Source: Trichoplax sp. H2 (taxonomy: Eukaryota; Placozoa; Uniplacotomia; Trichoplacea). Taken from it: 64,000 bases of DNA. Below, piece by piece: positions 13,891 through 25,500 of the stretch. Location of the stretch: contig NOWV01000056.1 of NCBI GenBank assembly GCA_003344405.1, positions 372,001 to 436,000 on the forward strand, read 5' to 3'. Below the pieces are notes generated by a model. That model ran no database searches. It was not told the origin of the DNA and worked only from the letters and a program-made list of their open reading frames with translations. A program made the translations under genes and the position numbers. Positions within the stretch are counted from its first letter, which is position 1, and each line of letters opens with the position of its first letter.

Positions 13891-14508
13891 TCAAGCACTT
13901 CTAATCCAATCATTAGATTTTGCCTCATATGCATCGTCCCAATCGAAAGAGGTCTTTTGCTGTTGCATAGAAGTACTGATCCAATTACTCGATTTTGCTT
14001 CATACGCATCGTCCCAATCGAAAGAGTTCTTTTGCTGTTGCAGTGAAGTGCCTGCCCAATCATTCGATTTTGCTTGATAGGCATCGTCCCAATTGAAAGA
14101 AGTCTTTTGCTGTTGTGAAACAGGCCCTACGAAAGCGTTCGATTTTCCTTGATAGGCATCATCCCAATTGAAAGAAGTCTTTTGCTGTTGTGAAACAGGC
14201 CCTACGAAAGCGTTCGATTTTCCTTGATAGGCATCATCCCAATTGAAAGAAGTCTTTTGCTGTTGTGAAGCAGGCCCTACTAAAGCGTTCGATTTTCCTT
14301 GATAGGCATCATCCCAATCGAAAGAAGTCTTTTGCTGTTGTGAAGCAGGCCCTACTAAAGCGTTCGATTTTCCTTGATAGGCATCATCCCAATCGAAAGA
14401 AGTCTTTTGCTGTTGAACAAAATTACCTAATGCAGCATGTGAAAGGTGTCTAGCAAAGCCGGTTGAAATTATGTAAGCGTACCATATAATCATTACCTTG
14501 CCCCACAT
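13891..14508 (-). CDS. Secreted protein with seven 25-residue repeats (putative peptide precursor)
   Basis: Starts at the ATG at 14508, giving about 205 residues. The frame is open further 5' but offers no earlier ATG. The first 19 residues (MWGK, a hydrophobic core, then STGFA) form a likely signal peptide. A 12-residue spacer is followed by seven tandem repeats to the end. Each repeat begins QQQKTSFDWDDAY or QQQKTSFNWDDAY and continues with QGKSNALVGPAS or a variant. SF(D/N)WDDAY is invariant in type, whereas the second half drifts in the last three copies (SNDWAGTSL, SSNWISTSM, SNDWIRSA). Single lysines flank the TSF(D/N)WDDAYQG core, so cleavage at single Lys could release 10-12-residue acidic, aromatic peptides. 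No cysteines lie in the array and there is no amidation signal. No known family was recognised; a structural secreted protein is the main alternative. Confidence 0.72.
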   Translation of the reverse strand: MWGKVMIIWYAYIISTGFARHLSHAALGNFVQQQKTSFDWDDAYQGKSNALVGPASQQQKTSFDWDDAYQGKSNALVGPASQQQKTSFNWDDAYQGKSNAFVGPVSQQQKTSFNWDDAYQGKSNAFVGPVSQQQKTSFNWDDAYQAKSNDWAGTSLQQQKNSFDWDDAYEAKSSNWISTSMQQQKTSFDWDDAYEAKSNDWIRSA

Positions 14509-15937
14509 ATTTGCTAAAAATGCTGATTTACTCCAATTCAAACCTGAAGTTATAAAGAATCGCTGTTATGAGTGTGGGTTTAAGCTAGCTAATCAAGTCA
14601 ATCAATAAGTTTGTCTTATATATGCTTATTTTATGTGGTAGTTAAATTAAAATTATACCAACGATTACCGATTACGTCTTTTATTCATATTGATATAATA
14701 TGGTCTTGTTAATAGAATTAAGTAATTGCAAAGTTCAATCTTAATGACAATTAGAATAGAATATAACCTGTTCACAAGTTGTAGTATACTCAAATACGAG
14801 GATAATGTAGATGATGCGTTTAGCTGAATAAATGGACGTTTTTAGCAGGCTTCATTTAGTGCTGCTATTTCTATGATCTTAATCTACATTGTTTACCGTC
14901 CAAAATTAGAATTTTAGATGTTAATCAAAATACTATTTGTAGCATTGAATAAGCATTCTTACAATAACTAAATATCTAATTATGTATTGCTCATCCAATA
15001 ATTAAGTTAGCTAATTGCTAGTTACTTATGTAAGATATTAGTCAATATTACAGAATCTCGGTATTTTAGTAACATAATAGAAATATAACATGCTTCCATC
15101 TGGTTAACATTGATATTAAATCTAAATCTAAATATAGCTGATTAGCTTAATTTTAAATCTTCTTTAAACAAAGATATTCTAGTTAATTGTGAATTTTAAA
15201 TATTTATTAATGCTTCAAATATTACGTCTATTCCTAAATGTCCAGTTATATATATTATATAGGATTTTCATTCAATTTTAATTTAGATATTCACTCCGGA
15301 GATAATTTCATTATTGAGTTACGAATTGAGTCGTTTTGATTTTTGTACTATGGAGAATTTTAGTACAAGTTAAATTCATAAACAAATTTAATCGCATAAA
15401 CATCTGCTCTCGAAGATAACCGCTACAAATCAGTTAACGCTTGGTATTTGAAGTACTACATATGCTTCCAATAATTTTTCAGCATGTAACTACACTATTC
15501 TTAGTAATCATGTAAAATTTAGTTTTAGTTGGGCAACCCAGCTGTAAATTGAGTCGCTACTTCAGTTTTTCCTCAGCAATACGTTATGAAATTTTGATAC
15601 TAATCAACGCCAGTTGCCATAATGATATATGATATATGTATATTGATAGCGATATCTTTGTGCGGTTAAATTTGTTAATTATTATATTGCACCTTTCTAG
15701 GGCTGTAACTGTGGACTAGGAATAAAGTTATGAGTAGCTCTACGACCTCATGTTTCATTCTCGATCCATAAGTATAAAACATGACTTCCTAGTAGATCTA
15801 AACGCTGAATCAGACCTAAATTGTCCATACCTATAAGCTTAGATTAATGAAATTATGGTCAAATCTTCTTTAAAATCTGATTGATCATTTCGTAACTAGA
15901 TTAATCAATGCGTAGGATTACCGTGTCCTCTTATAAA

Positions 15938-16270
15938 GATGAAAATTAATATTAGCTTGCTTACTTGCTTGTTACAAATAAGGAAGCTGATCAAGGATTT
16001 ACTGATGTGTCCAAGTACTCATGCCTTGATTATAATTTTTAAGCTACCCTGTAACGATGAAAATTGAAATTACTGTACCTTGCAAATTATAAATAGGAGC
16101 AGTAGATCAATATTTTAATAATTCTTCGCATTACTAATAACTTGATTACTATGCCACTTAGCAAACATGAAAATTGAATTTGCTTGTTTACTGTAAATAA
16201 GAGAAACGGATTAACATTGCAGTATATTTTCGTATCAATCTTTTATCTAGTCAGCTACGAGTGAGATGAT
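15938..16270. repeat. Three diverged tandem copies, period about 110-118 bp
   Basis: The segment GATGAAAATT plus a following TTGCTT...AAATA(A/G)G stretch recurs at about 15938, 16056 and 16166. Each copy is followed by an AT-rich tail containing GATCAA or GATTAA. The copies are clearly diverged, so the array is old. Confidence 0.45.
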
Positions 16271-17184
16271 GTTTTCATGATATCATCCAAATTTTATTCC
16301 TTCTAGTCATTATTACCGTAAGTATTAAATTTCAAATGCTATTCCACTAAGTATAAGCGAGAGACTTTGATATCAGCATATAAATCTTAAATATTACTAA
16401 TTTAGAAACTATAAAGGGGTAAAGATATCACAAACCCTGTAACAAGTAGAAACTTAGACCAGGAGCAGCAAAAATTATTAATGCCTGTTACCAAGATGTA
16501 TTGTTACTGAGCTTCATAATGATATAAATTTAATACTCCCTGGCTATTTAGCTCCTCAGGAATTCTAGTAATAGATAAATAGATGGATCTATTGATGGTT
16601 ATAATAGACCAAATTTATAATACCATGCGTTTATTTCTTAGCCATTATACATCTCCAGTTTACTATGATGAAGAATATGAAGACACTGCAGTTAATTGAT
16701 AGAAAGCATCACTGACTATCCATGTCTGATCTTCAAAATTAATTATCCTAAACTCTATCATAGCATTATTTGTTACTATTTGCTTACTTAAGAATTAGTA
16801 TCAGTGAGTTTGAAGTAGATTAAATGTTTAATTCTTGAATTTATTCATAAGCGGTCTCATATCTCTAATTAAATAGAGCGAATGATATAATTAATACTAA
16901 GGTACCGTATGGAAGACTTTTTTAACGGAAAGTAATCGAAATTTTATATCTACATCCAAGATTTAGTGTGACTGAGCTCGATATAGCGCAGATCTATTAC
17001 CTGCATCTTTAAGATTAGGCATCAAAAGATTTCATGATAAATCAGTTTATAACGTCCTGAAATGCTGTTTCACTGCCAGATATCTTCAATTTAATACTGT
17101 ATCTGCATATTCAGAGATTACTATCAAAAATTTCTCACAAACTATATAGATACAAGATTAGGGATTTATTCAGGAGATGCATTA

Positions 17185-17220
17185 TGGACTACTAGATATA
17201 CCTGTACATCTAGTAGTCCA
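17185..17220. repeat. Perfect 13-bp-arm hairpin, GGACTAC family
   Basis: The arms TGGACTACTAGAT and ATCTAGTAGTCCA pair perfectly around a 10-nt loop. Similar elements of about 36 nt with GGA(C/T)TAC/GTAGTCC ends occur at 30261 and 35713. Confidence 0.8.
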
Positions 17221-18682
17221 TAGCTGCAGCTCACATATAATTCAGAGATATGAGCATGGGTAGTTACTGTTACTAGAAGAAGAAAATAATACCTAAACGT
17301 ATTTCAAGACACAGTTACCACGGCATCATTTACAACGCTCTACCGTGGTATAATCATGCAACATATTAATCTTGGTATTAAAATATAGATACACTTTATT
17401 TAATGCTATATTTTGTTAAGCACCGTTGTCATAATTTTAAATTATGAAGATCAAAGAGCTACTAAATTACACAATATCTAAGTCCCAAATTTACCCAATA
17501 TGGTACAATATCAGGAGATTGGCTAAACTATGGACCCTGTGGATGAAGATTTTGATATAATTACGGTACTTGTTCAGACTATTGCTCAGTAGTTATTGTC
17601 TAATCTTTTAAATATGTTGATAATGCAGATATACTCACTACTAATTCCATGCAAAACTATGAGTTTTCAAATACGATCATAGAATTACTTATTATACAAA
17701 ATTTAGCTAACTCTGTGTTACTTTAAATAGAAATTTGCCAGAGGATTTTCATCTAGAGTTAAGCTAAACGTTGGTCGTCTATGCTTTTTGCCTGTAGCTC
17801 ATGTATAAGAAAAATAGAGCTACTAATTATTGTATTGAACTATGAGTCCATAGAAATAGTGAAGCAACTGTTATATACTATTATTAAAATGTAGTCTGTG
17901 TATAAAAAAGGTGCTAATAATTACTGTCTAGAATTATAAATCTATTGAAAATGTAGAAAGTATAAGATATTACGAAATTGCTCTTCATGGTTAAGGAAAA
18001 TGGGTACTGCTCTAATTATTATCTTGAACTGTAAATCTATGGATAATAAGTAGAAAATGTTCAATATTATTAAAGTTATAGCGTCTAGACATGCATATAG
18101 TTCATCATTTCCTAGGCGAAATCTTAATATCTTCAGCATTTCAATATTAACTTTCTTCCACAAATAAAAATTATCAATCTTTGTTGTGTTCACAAGCTAC
18201 ATATTTATTGATGATTAATGGTAGGTTTAAACGCCACTGATATAACATACGATATGTACGCTAGTTTAAAGATCGCAAAGCATAATATCATACTAATAGC
18301 TTTTGCTAGATGTTTATCATCTCTAGCGAATGCTTACGCAAATATTAGTCGTTAAACATCACGTAGAGGAAATACAATATGGCTATTAGTATAATTTAAT
18401 ACAGCTACTTCATAGAGTTATGATCGACTAGCATAAAGAAAGGAAATATAGGTTATGTGCTATCATCATCTTTAACAACCACTAATACTTAAGGCTACTA
18501 AACGTATGTGGCTTAAGAAGAGCCCCAGAGTCTAAATAACACGATGGAAATCAAATACTATTGAAATTATTTTGGGAATAGTGTCAGGATTAGTTAGTCT
18601 AGTTAGTTGTCCATCATGTTTCTGATATAAGTGAGCCAGAATTGAATCTAGCATAAGGGCCTATTGCTATATTATGTTTTAA

Positions 18683-19201
18683 TTACCCAGAATAACTTTG
18701 AAGCAATTTAGCTAGGGGAGCATAGCGTTGTGGATCTGTACGCATTAAAAACGTCAAAATCTGGATGATTTTATCACAACCACAGTTTGATTGGAGCAAT
18801 GGGGTACCAGGTCCTCTTGATTCAAGCAATGGTGTGCCAGGTCCTCTTGATTCAAGTAATGGGGTACCAGGTCCTCTTGATTCAAGTAATGGGGTACCAG
18901 GTCCTCTGGATTCAAGCAATGGTGTACCAGGTCCTCTGGATTCAAGCAATGGTGTACCAGGTCCTCTAGATTCAAGCAATGGTGTGCCGGGTCCTCTAGA
19001 TTCAAGTAATGGGGTACCAGGTCCTCTGGATTCAAGTAATGGAGTACCAGGTCCTCTGGATTCAAGTAATGGTGTACCAGGTCCTCTGGATTCAAGCAAT
19101 GGCGTGCCAGGTCCTCTCGATTCTAGAGCAAGGGGAACTGCAAATGCAAGGTCGTGGGAAACGAGCAAAGTAACCATCAACATACACAAGAGCTTGGCCA
19201 T
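18683..19201 (-). CDS. Secreted precursor with eleven identical 10-residue repeats
   Basis: 172 residues from an ATG at 19201. A clear signal peptide (MAKLLCMLMVTLLVSH then DLAFA) is followed by VPLA and eleven tandem copies of LESRGPGTPL with no amino-acid change. The tail is QSNCGCDKIIQILTF...LAKLLQSYSG, with two cysteines and a C-terminal Gly. The repeat DNA is not identical. All four TCN codons are used for the Ser, all four ACN codons for the Thr, and Gly and Leu codons also vary, so selection appears to hold the peptide rather than the DNA constant. Cleavage after the single Arg would release GPGTPLLESR-type decapeptides. No known family was recognised; it resembles a neuropeptide-like or other secreted multi-copy precursor. 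It lies on the same strand as the 25-aa repeat gene 4 kb away. Plus-strand frames across the array are shadows. Confidence 0.8.
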   Translation of the reverse strand: MAKLLCMLMVTLLVSHDLAFAVPLALESRGPGTPLLESRGPGTPLLESRGPGTPLLESRGPGTPLLESRGPGTPLLESRGPGTPLLESRGPGTPLLESRGPGTPLLESRGPGTPLLESRGPGTPLLESRGPGTPLLQSNCGCDKIIQILTFLMRTDPQRYAPLAKLLQSYSG

Positions 19202-22200
19202 TTTCTAGCTAGTTGTTATAAAATTGGGGAATACGAAAATTCTCAACTTCACTTAGTAAATTCTTAGTTTGCAACAAATGATGGATTTGCTGCAATTAGC
19301 TACCGGAGATGCGATGTAATGGCCAAAGGTTATGAATATGTCCCTTAAATAAGTTTCTTGAGGGGCTAATTGCGATTCTTTGGCTAATCATTACTAATTA
19401 CATTAGAAATAAATTGAATTAAACATTAATATATCGTATTACCACATGCAGATATATTATTTACAGATGGTCTCTAAACGATGTAATAAGATCAGAAGTC
19501 CTATTGATCTTTTATTCCTTGTTCTGATAGTGCCATAAAATAACAAAAATAGCAGAGAGTACCTTTCAGTGTATCGTAGACATATAGTCTTCTTTACAAT
19601 ATAGAGGATAATAAGCTATCTGAAATCTTACCATGTATACTGTATATTCAAGTTGGCAAATAGGATCACAAATAATATAATTATAATTTGACAGCAGTAG
19701 CATAGATCATCTCTACCTCCTTAAATATTGGATATTACACATCATTTTTATTTAAGCTAGACAAACTAGATTAATAAATTAAGGATGAATCTTAACATGG
19801 GATTCCTAGTGAGAATATTACGTCAAAGTTGGCGTAAATCATAATGGCTCATTTTAGTAAACTCTATTAAGCGAGGTATAGATGCTACTATAGCTAGAAT
19901 ATTAACTATAATTAATATTTTAAAGCATATTTGTCAGAGGAGAAAATGTGCTGCTAATTATGTTAAATTACTTGTACAAGATATTTAAGCCAGATACCGC
20001 ATAAAAGAATCTTTATCAAATCAATTTTTTACAGATCTTCCATGTCTGATCGTTTAAGACAGTCGCGTCTGGCAAAAATTACATTAACAAAGTTATGTTC
20101 CTGGTTGAAGGTGATGATTATTACACCATGTGAAGAATACCGTTAATTTAGTTAGATAAAAATAGATTCTTATTATAGCAATATACGCATTAGATGGCAA
20201 CTACTAATAACGTCCAACATATATTATTCTCAAAAATAGTTATCCCTTGAGTCTTGACTATAAGTCTATCGCAACATTTCTGAACATACCTTGATATTGT
20301 TCATGTATGGCTACGTGATATTTTAATTTATGCCAAAACTGAGCATATTGATCGTTTAAGTTGTTTCTTGGTAAACAATTCGAAAGCTATATATAGAGCT
20401 TCGTCATTCTCTAGATTACTTATGGACAGCGAATGAATTTACCTCCAGTGAAAAATAAAGGTTATGCTGATAATAGGAATGTTTGGATTGCAAGTTTGCG
20501 GATTAGTGCTTACGTAGGCATTTCCCGAAAAATAAAATTTCTTATAATCGTCATAGGTGTAATTATTGATAGAAATATCTACTTATTAAAATTTGATTTA
20601 AGCTACAATGCTGGTATGCAAAATAAATTGATATTGGATATTTAATCATTGAGATAGGCTGATTATTCACTTTTTACTGGTAGAAGTGTACTTTATGTAG
20701 TATTTCATCTTCTTATTAATTAATTCTATGAATAACATTAAAAGGCTAGCTAAGGTAATGTAGTGCCTATGAATTGCAATAGAGAATAGAAATTATTTGA
20801 ATTAGATTGAGAAATAACCATGGTATTGGTAGACATTGGTGATGATCTCAATAACGATAGTTACTGCACTGTACTACTTACTGTATTACATAATTAGCTG
20901 ATAAATACTGTATATCAAGTGCCGCAATCTTTTGAGATATTTTAATCACCTCGAGACAAAAAATGGTCGATTTCGGCTCATGTTTAGTCAACGGTTATGA
21001 AACAGAATGATAATACCCCTAAACGTAGATTTATGATGTTTATCAATTGTATTTATGTCCAATAAACGTAATAATTGCGCTGATTAGAGAAATTTCTAAA
21101 ATGTAGGAAATGGAAACAGTTTCGATTTGCAGATTAATATTTATTTTGGTATTTACTGAAAATTTTGAACATTCCCGATTGTTTAGGATAGGCATATGAT
21201 CGCTTTCAAATATAATCGACGCTTAATAAACAGAAATGAATGTAAAATACGCGTAAATCATAGCTGACCATTTGATTTGTTCCTCCTTTTCCAGCAAAAG
21301 GCGTTTTTAAGCAGCATTTCATTCTTGTATTAATACGGACGTTAAGGATTGCTGATATGAACTGGCTAGCTAAATAGAGACTTTGGGCTTTGGAATATAT
21401 AGAGTACTGCAGCTTGAACTTAAGTGAGAAATAGCTATAGTACTGCTCAATAAAAAGTAATGGATGATCATTGAACAGTAATTAGTGCTTATAGGATTCA
21501 AGAAAGGAATTGAAGATATTATATACTATGGCGTTACTGCAGCTATTTTATGCATTCCATGACTATTTTGAAACGATTAGACTGCATTTGCCCATGATAA
21601 ATTTAGATCAAATCAGTATTACATTTAAGGATCAGTGATTTATTTTAGACCTAGATGGCTTCTCATTTAATCCAGATCACTAAATTACCAAGTATGATTA
21701 TAAAAATAAACCGTAACTTTCTTATTTCAATATTTATTTCGGCTCTAATGATATGTTTTATGGGCTCCATCTCATGATTTTCGTTACTACAACATTTGTC
21801 ACATACCGATACTTACCAATTGCATCAAACCATTTAATTTCGTTTGCAGTTACCTGTAGCTGAGCAGTGGGAATTGAATTTTAAAATGAAATTAGATGAC
21901 TGTTCGAATAAACTAAATTTATTATACTGCACCCTGTCAAGCAGGTCGTCCACTGTATTGCACAATCATCTTATCTCCATAATTAATCGTACCTTCTAAA
22001 ATAAAACTGCTCCAGAATAAGTATTATAAAAGTTTTCTAGCATTACTACTATACGCGTATGTGAAGTTTGCAAACTGGCAAAAGGTATGCTGCGGTGCAA
22101 TAGCCTACATAATATAGTGCTTCATTTTACACTACTATAACATGCTTTTATCACACCCAACTACTGTAGTTGTGTCCCAGCCATATGATAATTATTAACT

Positions 22201-22592
22201 GTTGAATAGAAAGTAACTATTCATTGTATGCAGTAGTTTTAATGTCTGATATTAACAAACGAGCTGTCAATGAATTTTAGTTACACAATCAACTATAAAC
22301 ATGACCAACGCCAACGTTGTTGAAGCCTCGAAATGTTATATTCTAGTAATTATGAAATAATAATCGCAATAATTTTATTATATGAATAATGTAATACAAT
22401 CATTATAATAAACTGACAATCATTATAAAAGATTGACAATCATTATAAAGAGATTGACAATCATTATGAACGATTGTATTACAATATGCATCAGAGAACC
22501 TGTGTATGAAAAATTAGAAAAAAACAATAATTTACAGTTATTATGCTATTAATATAAAAGGTATTATAATAATTAAGAATAAAGATTAACAT
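19202..22592. other. Non-coding spacer between the 10-aa repeat gene and the RRM-Tudor gene
   Basis: Holds the upstream region of the 10-aa repeat gene and the 3' side of the RRM-Tudor gene. An ORF at 20433-20645 (+) begins with ATG but shows no signal peptide or domain. A short inverted repeat lies at 22390-22483. Nothing else was recognised. Confidence 0.6.
22390..22483. repeat. Inverted repeat enclosing three direct repeats
   Basis: TGTAATACAATC at 22390 is matched by its complement GATTGTATTACA at 22472-22483. Between them lie three copies of GACAATCATTAT. The whole resembles a tiny foldback element about 110 bp downstream of the stop codon of the RRM-Tudor gene. Its role, if any, in 3' end formation is unknown. 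Confidence 0.6.
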
Positions 22593-25500
22593 TTATTTCT
22601 TTACGTAAGAACTATAATGCCTTAAGGCAGCTAGACTGTCTTGTAATGGATTTAAGTCACCATCTGTGTCTTTGGTATCATTAATTCGCTTTGCATATCC
22701 TCGCATTATCAACGTGTTTTCGATTTTGATAAGCGATGATTCTTTGGTGACTTGTAACTGAACATCATACGTACCGTCGTTAGATATCGAAATAAATCTG
22801 GCTTTTAAGTTTCCTAAAGTAACTAAATTCCGAAAGGAGGAGATTGATTCCGTATTCCATTCGCCGTCTTGCAGCGTTCCTATACATTTATGAAGGCTAC
22901 ATTGCATGGCTAACGGAGGTACAGGATCGGATTCATTATAATTTGCTCCAATATCTGCAAGACTAATACAATCAGTGGTACCATAGTCAATATTGAGCAC
23001 AGCTGCTTGCTTATTTGGAAGAAGTCTCATGATAAGACCACGATACCACCCACTACTTTGGGTGCCAATAAAGTATATCTTTCCAACAGAAATACGTTTG
23101 TGCCCAACTGTTTGCATAGCCACCTTCATGTTTTCTAGATAATGTTTATTCATTTGTCCAGTTTCATCACAACAATGCAACCAAAATAATCCTGGATTGA
23201 TAATATTAGTAACTTCCACTTTGATTAGATTCTCAGAAGATAGTAGATTAGCTTGATTTATAGGTAATAATGATTCTTTTATCATTCTGTGGAAGCTATG
23301 GATCTTACAAAGAAATCTATGAGAATCCCAGTTTAACTTACACAGATTTTTCTCAACTAATATTCGATTAATATTAGTTAAGCCATTCTCATTATTAACA
23401 AATAAATCAATATGATAGTTGTATTCATCTCGTAAAATTATTTTTGCTTTTAATAAGACGTTTACATTTAAAACTAATCCTTTAAACCAATCAACTATAT
23501 CAGGGACCCAGCTTTCACAATTATCTGGATTGGTAATTCCATATAACGTGCAAGGATAGATGGAAGCATAGGATTGTGCAACTGATTTGAACAAGGGTTT
23601 AATTTCGTTCAAATCAATAGTTTGCACAATCCCTTCATCAACACAGTGTATTTCAGCATTCTCGTTACCAATAGTATCAATTATTACGCGACGCCAATGT
23701 TCGGCAAAAAATGCACTATAAGCTTTGCCACATGATAGCTCATTTATATTAACAGACCTGACGTTCTTGCTGTATCTTTTGTCCATAAGATCTCTTATGT
23801 CACTATATTGTTGTATTTCACGATCAGGTTCCAACGATTTGACTAGAAAATAGTTTGGGTTTACAACATCGGTAATAGCTATGTCTATTGTTGCACTGAC
23901 TACTAGTTCCTCATAACTTAATGAATCAATACATTCGTTATCGGTATCTGTACTTGCCTCTTCGAGATTATTGTTACGATTACTTAATATAGGTACATTG
24001 GTAGATGCAGTATTTTGACCTCGAGTTGAGATATTATGGTCCTCCGTTTCTATAATATTTTTGTCCATTGATGGAACAGTTTCTTTCAAGTTAGGGTGTC
24101 CAGATGCTACTGATAGTGGGCTCTGGGTATTGCTCAACTGTTCACTTGTTGAGCGAATAGATTGTAATTGATTATCCGTAATATCCAATTGTAGCATTGT
24201 AAACTCTTTTACTTTGTCTTTAGCCATTAATATGTTGCGAAGAAATTCCGAATTTTCAACGTTGAGAAAGGCATAACGACTTCTACTCACTTGCTCATTT
24301 AAACTTTCTTGTAAATTATCAGGTAAAAAGATAATAACTTCAATTTGATTGCTAAATTTTTCATCAATAACAACGGCATATAAATGCGAGGCCGTATCGA
24401 GAAGTGCAGCAAGATGTCTTTTGCCTTCGATTCTTGCACTACCATCTAATGTATCTGTTCCGTAAAGCTTAAATGGATAAGGACCAGATTGTGTGTAATG
24501 TAAATATTCAGGCAGTTTATAGAGAGAATTTAGGTTTACATTCTGGATACTACCACCAGAATCTATGAAAGCTACAGTAGTGACAGTATCCAACGCTAGC
24601 ACACGTACTCTATGCAGTTTGTTTGTAACCACGCCATATATTCGACCTACTTTAACTTCGTTACTATTTATTTTTACCCAACATTTCGATGGGTATATAG
24701 AACCGACAATATCACCCAGCTTGAAAGCCTCAGAACTAATTTTTCCCCAAAAGGAACATCCGTCATTACACCAGGTAGCAGCTAGTGGAAGTACCATGCT
24801 ATCTTTATTCGAGCTATTAATTGTGGGATAATTAAAGTCGTTATATGATAGATTGTCGTGAACATGAGGATCAACACTTTTATTGTTATTTCCAGTTGTA
24901 GCTCTGGATAAGGCAATTTTCTTTTTGGGAGAATGCCTTGCTTTATTACTAGGCGCTTCATCATTCGAAAACAACGAATTGTTAGTATCTGACGTTTGGT
25001 GTGCATCGACAGTGCTTCTTTCCATACTTCGGTGTTTACTGGATGTTTTACGGTGATCGATCTTTCGTACATCAGATGTTGAAGATTCGTAGCTACTAGA
25101 ATCTGGATATCCATCGTTGATACTAGATGAACGCAAGCTTCTTGTTATACTATCAGTAATATCTTCAGAGGTCAATTTGCCGTTAATTTGACTATCAACT
25201 TGCTTTGCATCCTTATTTAAAGGAGTATTATTTAAGTCACGCCTTGCATCGATAGATTTGCCTGCAATATAAATTTATAAGATAGCAAGATTTAGCATAA
25301 GAATTGCCGAATGCAGTTCAAGTATCACAATTTAAATCACAACTTACTAGATGCATTAATTAACACAGACGATCGCCAAGAGGTATCGTTTCTGGTATTT
25401 GTGTCACTTTCCATTTCATCTACTTGTACATTGTTTGTAAAATTTTTTGCAGAACTGTTAGATAGGCTCATTTCTGAAGCAAATCTGCTTAAAAATTTCT

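Larger units (their letters stand above)
14509..18682. other. Non-coding spacer between the two repeat-precursor genes
   Basis: Contains a diverged tandem repeat at 15938-16270 and a perfect hairpin at 17185-17220, both listed separately. A minus-strand ORF at 17942-18193 has no signal peptide or domain and is judged chance. Possible upstream exons of the 25-aa repeat gene were not recognised. Confidence 0.6.

Noticed and set aside
13866-14084. Minus-strand second-frame ORF over the 25-aa array
   Set aside because: Shadow frame of the tandem repeat; its repeats are less conserved than those in the main frame.
13891-19201. CRISPR-like reading of the regular 30-bp and 75-bp repeats
   Set aside because: The repeats are contiguous with no spacers and lie in open reading frames of an animal genome.
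18765-19208. Plus-strand frames of SNGVPGPLDS repeats
   Set aside because: They are the antisense of the 10-aa repeat gene. Only the minus strand has an ATG, a signal peptide and a codon pattern of synonymous-only change.
20433-20645. 70-codon plus-strand ORF starting with ATG
   Set aside because: No signal peptide, domain or splice evidence; composition matches the spacer around it.
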